From a bacterium (GTDB lineage: Bacteria > Bacillota > Clostridia > Oscillospirales > Acutalibacteraceae): DNA of 10,076 bases. Both the position numbers and the translations under genes were made by a program. Positions 6,197 to 10,076 of this stretch are shown piece by piece; the first letter of the stretch is position 1, and every line of letters begins with the position of its first letter. The notes below the pieces were generated by a model. It ran no database searches and was not told where the DNA came from. It was given only the letters and a program-made list of their open reading frames with translations. The stretch covers positions 1 through 10,076 of the forward strand of contig JAHLBL010000050.1 in the NCBI GenBank assembly GCA_020625635.1, read 5' to 3'.

Positions 6197-6223
6197 CGGC
6201 TGTCGTTCGGCAGTCGATTTTTT
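6197..6223 (+). terminator. Intrinsic terminator after the 77-residue protein gene
   Basis: CGGCTG (6197-6202) pairs with CAGTCG (6211-6216), with one G-T pair, around an eight-base loop. ATTTTTTAT follows. Confidence 0.75.
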
Positions 6224-6245
6224 ATGCTCTGCCGTACTAAAACTA

Positions 6246-6274
6246 TTGCTTTTCCTTTTCGTCCCCATTATAAT
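6246..6274 (+). promoter_or_regulatory. Probable promoter of the dockerin-esterase gene
   Basis: A perfect TATAAT lies at 6269-6274 with TTGCTT (6246-6251) 17 bases upstream. The -35 is weak. The leader would be very short, about 14 bases to the start codon, and would overlap the ribosome binding site at 6281-6287. Confidence 0.5.
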
Positions 6275-6294
6275 GTAATAAAGGAGGACTGATT

Positions 6295-7812
6295 ATGAAG
6301 CGTATTATTTGCATATTACTGGCAACTGCTCTGGCGGCAGGTATGAGCCTCGGCGCGTCGGCGCTTTTGTCGGACGGCAGGCTGAGAGGAGACGTCGACG
6401 CCGACGGCAGGGTGACGGTAAAGGACGCCACAAGAATCCAGATGGCAATAGCGGCTCTGGTCGTCCTCTCGGACGCGGAGCAGGAGCTCGCGGACTATAA
6501 TCTCGACAGCAAGGTGAACATTTTGGACGCTACTAAGATACAGAAGGTAATAGCGGGTATCGAAAACCCGCCCGAGGAACCGACGGAAACCGAAACCGCC
6601 GCGCAGACGGAAACTGTCACGGAAACTCAAACAGCAACCGAGACCGCCGTACAAACCGAAACCGTAACGGAGCCCGAGCCCACAGAGCCCACGGCTCCGG
6701 ACGTAAAGGTCAGATCCACCGTGAAGATCCTCTTTACGAACAACAAGAACTGGAGCAGCGTGTACTTCTACCTCTACAACAGCGAAACGGGAGAAGAGGC
6801 GGCTCAGTGGCCGGGCAAGGAAATAAAGACCTTTAAAGCGAACAGCATGGGCGAAAAGGTTTACTACACCAATGTCGACACCGACAAATACAACAGAGTC
6901 GTGTTCAACAACGGCTCTGGCGCAAAATCAGCCAACGTTGCTCTCAGCAAGGCGAGCTCGGGCTTCTTTATCAGCGACAGCTCAGTCAAGCGCGGTATGA
7001 GCGTCGGAACCTACGCCGAAAACGGAGCCGACAGCGGAAGAATGTACCGCACAACGCTGAAGTACCCGAGCGGCTATAACAAGAAAATCTGGATATGGAC
7101 TCCCGCCGACTACAAGGCGACGGGCGACAAGTTCAAGACGATCTACCTCACCGACGGTCAGAATCTCTTTGACGACGACCATACGGACAGCTACGGCGGC
7201 TGGGAGGTCACCGACGCGGTCGAGTCGATGATGTCCAACGGCGGCAGAGGCGTAATTATCGTAGGCATTGACAACGGCAATTCACTGCGCGACAGCGAGC
7301 TCACCCCCGACATCGGCGACGTTGTTCCCGACCAGAAGGCGGACTTCTCCGTCCGCACAGGCGAGCAATTCAGCGACTTCGTCGTCAACACCGTAATGCC
7401 CTACGTTCAGAAGCACTACAATTCGAGCAAGTCGGCGCGCGACAATATGATCGCGGGCTCAAGCTCGGGCGGTCTGGAGGCGTTCTACATCGGTATGGAA
7501 CACCCCGACAGGTTCGGTCATATAAGCTCGCTCTCCCCCGCGTATCTGCTGTTTGACGAGAACGTGTGGAACGACTACCTCAAAAAGTTTGATTTTACAT
7601 CCCCCGATATGCCGAGGCTGTACATCTACAACGGAAAGAAGTCGCTCGAAACTCAGCTGCTCCCGAGCGTACTGTGGATGTACGACAAGCTCACGGGCGG
7701 CGGCTGGGACAGCTCAAAGATCAAGCTCGTGATCGAGGACGACGGCGATCACAACGAGTCGTGGTGGAGGTTGATTTTCCCCGATTCCGTATGCTGGCTG
7801 TATGAAATATAG
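6295..7812 (+). CDS. Secreted dockerin, CBM26-like and esterase-D-family hydrolase
   Basis: The protein has 505 residues; AAGGAGG lies seven bases before the ATG. Residues 1-23 are a signal peptide ending in ASA. Residues 32-90 are a type I dockerin with two Ca-binding loops: D33, D35, D37, D44, then D67, N69, D71, N75, D78. Each loop is followed by a helix (DATRIQMAIA and DATKIQKVIAG). A Thr/Glu/Pro linker spans about 91-136. Residues about 140-240 resemble a CBM26 starch-binding module, with W153, QWPGKE and VVFNNG. Residues about 250-505 are a PF00756-type esterase of the alpha/beta hydrolase fold. Its nucleophile elbow is GSSSG with S390, and GDH holds the likely catalytic H486; the acidic residue is not certain. 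It likely attaches to a scaffold cohesin (cellulosome or amylosome type) and removes acyl groups from polysaccharides. The substrate is not known. Confidence 0.9.
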   Translation: MKRIICILLATALAAGMSLGASALLSDGRLRGDVDADGRVTVKDATRIQMAIAALVVLSDAEQELADYNLDSKVNILDATKIQKVIAGIENPPEEPTETETAAQTETVTETQTATETAVQTETVTEPEPTEPTAPDVKVRSTVKILFTNNKNWSSVYFYLYNSETGEEAAQWPGKEIKTFKANSMGEKVYYTNVDTDKYNRVVFNNGSGAKSANVALSKASSGFFISDSSVKRGMSVGTYAENGADSGRMYRTTLKYPSGYNKKIWIWTPADYKATGDKFKTIYLTDGQNLFDDDHTDSYGGWEVTDAVESMMSNGGRGVIIVGIDNGNSLRDSELTPDIGDVVPDQKADFSVRTGEQFSDFVVNTVMPYVQKHYNSSKSARDNMIAGSSSGGLEAFYIGMEHPDRFGHISSLSPAYLLFDENVWNDYLKKFDFTSPDMPRLYIYNGKKSLETQLLPSVLWMYDKLTGGGWDSSKIKLVIEDDGDHNESWWRLIFPDSVCWLYEI

Positions 7813-7878
7813 CCCCTTAATCGGACAACATCCATAAACAGGAAAATATTTTTTATTAACTTTGCACAAATATTTATC

Positions 7879-7907
7879 GGCGGGCTCACAGCACGAGCCC
7901 GCCTTTT
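7879..7907 (+). terminator. Intrinsic terminator of the dockerin-esterase gene
   Basis: GGCGGGCTC (7879-7887) pairs perfectly with GAGCCCGCC (7895-7903) around a seven-base loop. TTTT follows. It lies about 67 bases past the stop codon. Confidence 0.88.
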
Positions 7908-7942
7908 AGCTTACAATCAGCAATAAATCAATAAAAAACGCA

Positions 7943-7985
7943 CCCGAAAGACAGTTTATTGTGTAATCTGTAAAAAATTTTCGGG
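7943..7985. repeat. Inverted repeat between terminator and promoter
   Basis: CCCGAAA (7943-7949) pairs with TTTCGGG (7979-7985), and inside it ACAG (7951-7954) pairs with CTGT (7968-7971). It lies just upstream of the L,D-transpeptidase promoter. On the minus strand it is followed by TGCG and a T-run, so it could stop leftward transcription, though no minus-strand gene feeds it. Confidence 0.5.
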
Positions 7986-7999
7986 ATAGTAAAAACGGC

Positions 8000-8028
8000 T
8001 TGAATAATAAATTTGTAAGTAGTAAAAT
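8000..8028 (+). promoter_or_regulatory. Promoter of the L,D-transpeptidase gene
   Basis: TTGAAT (8000-8005) is followed after 17 bases by TAAAAT (8023-8028). The start would be near 8035, giving a leader of about 72 bases. Confidence 0.6.
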
Positions 8029-8050
8029 AATAAGGTGAAAAAGCGCAGAA

Positions 8051-8080
8051 CCGCGTAAAAGGCGGGACTGGATTTTCCGC
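8051..8080 (+). promoter_or_regulatory. Leader hairpins that exclude each other
   Basis: GCGGGA (8062-8067) can pair with TTCCGC (8075-8080) around seven bases. Alternatively GCGG (8062-8065) can pair with CCGC (8051-8054). The two folds use the same bases. They lie directly upstream of the AGAGG ribosome binding site (8092-8096). I could not match the leader to a known riboswitch. Confidence 0.35.
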
Positions 8081-8106
8081 ATTAAATAAAGAGAGGATGC
8101 TTTGCC

Positions 8107-9960
8107 ATGAAAAAGATTATTTCCGTAATCCTTGCGGTAATGATGTTCGGCGCCGCGTTCCCCGTTGCTTTCTCGGCTAACGCCGCGGAGGGCGAAGGAA
8201 CAGAGCCCAAGACAACTCAAAGCGACAATAACACATCCGACGAACAGGTTCCCTCCGAAACTGAGCCTGCTCAGCCCACGGAGAGCGTAACAGAGCCCTC
8301 GGAGTCACAGCCCGTGACCGAGACAGTTACCGAAACCGTAACGGAGACAGTTACCGAAACCGTTACCGAGACTGTCACCGAGACAGTTACCGAAACCGTG
8401 ACCGAGACAGAGCCCGCTCCCGTAAAGGTTTACCCCGATCCTGTAGCAAAAATCAAGGTAAAGGCTGTAAACAACAAGGCTGTAAGACTGGTATGGTCAA
8501 AGAGCCATAACGCTACACAGTTTGTTCTTTTCCGCGCTGTCGAGGGTTCAGACGGCAAGTACGGCGAGTACAAGGTAAGGGTAAAGTCGATTCCCGCGAC
8601 AACCACCAACTACAAGGATACAGGTCTCGCGGCTGGCAAAGCCTACAAATATAAGGTCGTTCCCTATCGCGTAGACGGCTCGACCATAACAAGAGCCAAG
8701 GGCGCGGCTACATATGTCGTTGCAGAGCCCAACGCTGTCAAGAGCCTCAAGATAAGCGACAGAACCACAAGCTCCCTCACACTCAGATGGAAGAAGAGCG
8801 CAAGAGCGACTAAGTACCTCGTGTACCGCACAGCCGAGAACGCCAAGCACAAGTTCCCCGCGTTCAAGCTCTATAAGACACTGAGCTCCAAAAAGACTGC
8901 CTTAAAGGACAGCAGGCTCACTGCCGCGCGCGTTTACAAATACAAGGTTTACGCTCAGAGAAAGAAGTCGGGAGTTACCGTAACGAGCTCCGCCGCGGGC
9001 GTGAAGTCGCTCACAAAGATCGAGACTCCCGCTAACTTCGAGAACAAGAGCGTTGCCTCCAACGGCATCACCGTTCAGTGGTCAAAGGTAAGAAACATCG
9101 GCACATACGAGCTCTACCGCAAGGAGGGCGACGACAAGTACAAGCTCATCGCAACGGTCAAGGGCACAAGCTACACCGACGCGAAGGTTGTTACCGACAG
9201 GACTTATAAGTACGCCGTAAGAGGTATCAGAAGGCTCTGGGGCAAGCAGTACAACGGCGGCTTCGCTATGGTTTACGCTTCTACAGCGCTCAGCAAGATG
9301 AGCGGTATCTCCGTCCGTTCCGTACTCAGCCACGGTATCTTCAACTGGAGCAGCGTTTCGGGCGCTTCGGGCTACGACGTATTCGTCATCAACAGCAAGG
9401 GCAAATACATCAAGAAGGATACCACCTACAACAACTACTACATCACAGGCAAGCTCAAGACAGGCAAGACATATAAGTACGCGTTCCGCGCGTTCAAGGA
9501 AGTCGGCGGAGACAAGACCTACAGCAAGACCCGCCGCGCTTCCGTAAAGCCCAATCCTACCGCCTACGGCAGAAAGCCCAGCGGAACATGGGTTGAGGTA
9601 TGCACCGAGACACAGACGCTCATGATGTACGTCAACAACAAGCTCTACGTTTCCACTCCCGTCGTTACGGGCAACTACGGCTCGCTCGACACAACACCCG
9701 GTTACCACTCGGTCATCAGCAGACAGTCGCCCACTATCCTCAGAGGTTCCTCAGGCGGCTACTCATGGGAGACCTACGTTGACTACTGGCTCGGCTTTAC
9801 GAGCGACGGTCAGGGAATCCACGACGCTTCGTGGCGTTCGGCGTTCGGCGGAAACATCTATATGGGCGACGGCTCGCACGGATGTGTAAACACCCCGACA
9901 GCTCAGGTCGCAAAGGTGTACGCAAAGGCTTACGTTGGTATGCCCGTAATCGTATACTGA
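8107..9960 (+). CDS. Secreted L,D-transpeptidase (YkuD family) with four FN3-like repeats
   Basis: L,D-transpeptidases form 3-3 cross-links in peptidoglycan or attach proteins to it, outside the membrane. The protein has 617 residues; AGAGG lies ten bases before the ATG. Residues 1-27 are a signal peptide ending in NAA. Residues 28-105 are an acidic Thr/Glu/Ser/Pro linker that includes eight VTET units (70-101). Four fibronectin III-like repeats follow at about 111-206, 207-302, 304-396 and 397-482. They carry the typical W..s..A..Y.vyR and YkYkV elements and are rich in Lys and Tyr. The YkuD domain (about 493-617) has H572 (IHDASW) and the active-site motif SHGCVN with C593, so it should be active. 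No membrane anchor or dockerin is seen, so it is either released or held by the repeats. It forms its own transcription unit. Confidence 0.94.
   Translation: MKKIISVILAVMMFGAAFPVAFSANAAEGEGTEPKTTQSDNNTSDEQVPSETEPAQPTESVTEPSESQPVTETVTETVTETVTETVTETVTETVTETVTETEPAPVKVYPDPVAKIKVKAVNNKAVRLVWSKSHNATQFVLFRAVEGSDGKYGEYKVRVKSIPATTTNYKDTGLAAGKAYKYKVVPYRVDGSTITRAKGAATYVVAEPNAVKSLKISDRTTSSLTLRWKKSARATKYLVYRTAENAKHKFPAFKLYKTLSSKKTALKDSRLTAARVYKYKVYAQRKKSGVTVTSSAAGVKSLTKIETPANFENKSVASNGITVQWSKVRNIGTYELYRKEGDDKYKLIATVKGTSYTDAKVVTDRTYKYAVRGIRRLWGKQYNGGFAMVYASTALSKMSGISVRSVLSHGIFNWSSVSGASGYDVFVINSKGKYIKKDTTYNNYYITGKLKTGKTYKYAFRAFKEVGGDKTYSKTRRASVKPNPTAYGRKPSGTWVEVCTETQTLMMYVNNKLYVSTPVVTGNYGSLDTTPGYHSVISRQSPTILRGSSGGYSWETYVDYWLGFTSDGQGIHDASWRSAFGGNIYMGDGSHGCVNTPTAQVAKVYAKAYVGMPVIVY
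8314..8409 (+). repeat. Eight tandem 12-base repeats coding VTET
   Basis: Eight 12-base units code for an exactly repeated Val-Thr-Glu-Thr. Codons vary between units (GTG, GTT, GTA, GTC; GAG, GAA; ACA, ACC, ACT, ACG). A 20-base stretch recurs exactly at 8320, 8344 and 8380, so the array is partly built from a 24-base double unit. The tract forms an acidic, probably extended and possibly glycosylated linker. Confidence 0.95.
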
Positions 9961-9979
9961 TAAACAGTTAAATACAGCA

Positions 9980-10020
9980 AAGGCGGCTCACGCAAATGAG
10001 CCGCCTTGTTTTATATTTTT
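9980..10020 (+). terminator. Intrinsic terminator of the L,D-transpeptidase gene
   Basis: AAGGCGGCTCA (9980-9990) pairs perfectly with TGAGCCGCCTT (9997-10007) around a six-base loop. TGTTTTATATTTTTT follows. It could also serve a convergent minus-strand gene, although the T-run on that side is only TTT. Confidence 0.9.
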
Positions 10021-10076
10021 TAAAGTAAAACTTTCTCACATATTGCGGCGCCGGTGGGCGCTTCATCCGCCTTTGG
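10020..10076 (-). other. Possible C-terminal end of a convergent gene, or a structured element
   Basis: A minus-strand frame runs in from the window edge for 18 codons and stops at TAA (10022-10020), ending ICEKVLL. The stretch changes sharply from AT-rich to GC-rich at about 10045. It also contains a small hairpin, GCGCC (10048-10052) with GGCGC (10057-10061). The piece is too short to tell a gene end from a non-coding element. Confidence 0.2.

Noticed and set aside
8029..8106. c-di-AMP or c-di-GMP riboswitch before the wall enzyme gene
   Set aside because: The leader is too short for the c-di-AMP class and lacks the conserved core of the c-di-GMP classes as I remember them.

Overview
The window looks like a chromosomal segment of a gut Clostridia member close to Ruminococcus (Oscillospiraceae). 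This is an inference from family knowledge. It rests on GC-rich coding regions set in very AT-rich intergenic DNA, AGGAGG-type ribosome binding sites with some TTG starts, an N-terminal type I dockerin joined to a starch-binding-like module and an esterase, Thr/Glu-rich linkers, and several secreted cell-wall enzymes. No phage, transposon, CRISPR, tRNA or rRNA was recognised.

Layout. Positions 1-90 hold an unusual array of four AATTTAGCT units separated by three hairpins of unrelated sequence. A plus-strand gene (268-1347) encodes a secreted, C-terminally membrane-anchored protein with a CBM26-like module and ends at a branched terminator. Three minus-strand genes follow: murA (1539-2831), a membrane-tethered G5/M23 peptidase (3326-4636) and a GH25 muramidase lipoprotein (4886-5728). 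A divergent promoter region (about 5729-5958) then leads into three plus-strand genes, each with its own terminator: an unrecognised 77-residue protein (5959-6192), a dockerin/CBM26-like/esterase protein (6295-7812) and an L,D-transpeptidase with four FN3-like repeats (8107-9960). The last bases may be the end of a convergent minus-strand gene.

How the genes fit together. Five of the seven act outside the cytoplasm. Four concern peptidoglycan: MurA makes the precursor, the M23 peptidase and GH25 muramidase cut the wall, and the L,D-transpeptidase cross-links or modifies it. The other two with binding modules look like polysaccharide-binding surface or scaffold-attached proteins. All appear to be single-gene transcription units, so this is a neighbourhood with a shared theme rather than an operon. 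The M23 promoter sits inside a 17-bp-arm inverted repeat and carries a perfect match to the WalR (YycF) box, the regulator of wall hydrolases in Bacilli.

Most worth a second look: the variable-hairpin array at the left edge, the WalR-like box with its inverted repeat, the TTCCGA motifs between the GH25 and 77-residue genes, and the 77-residue orphan gene.
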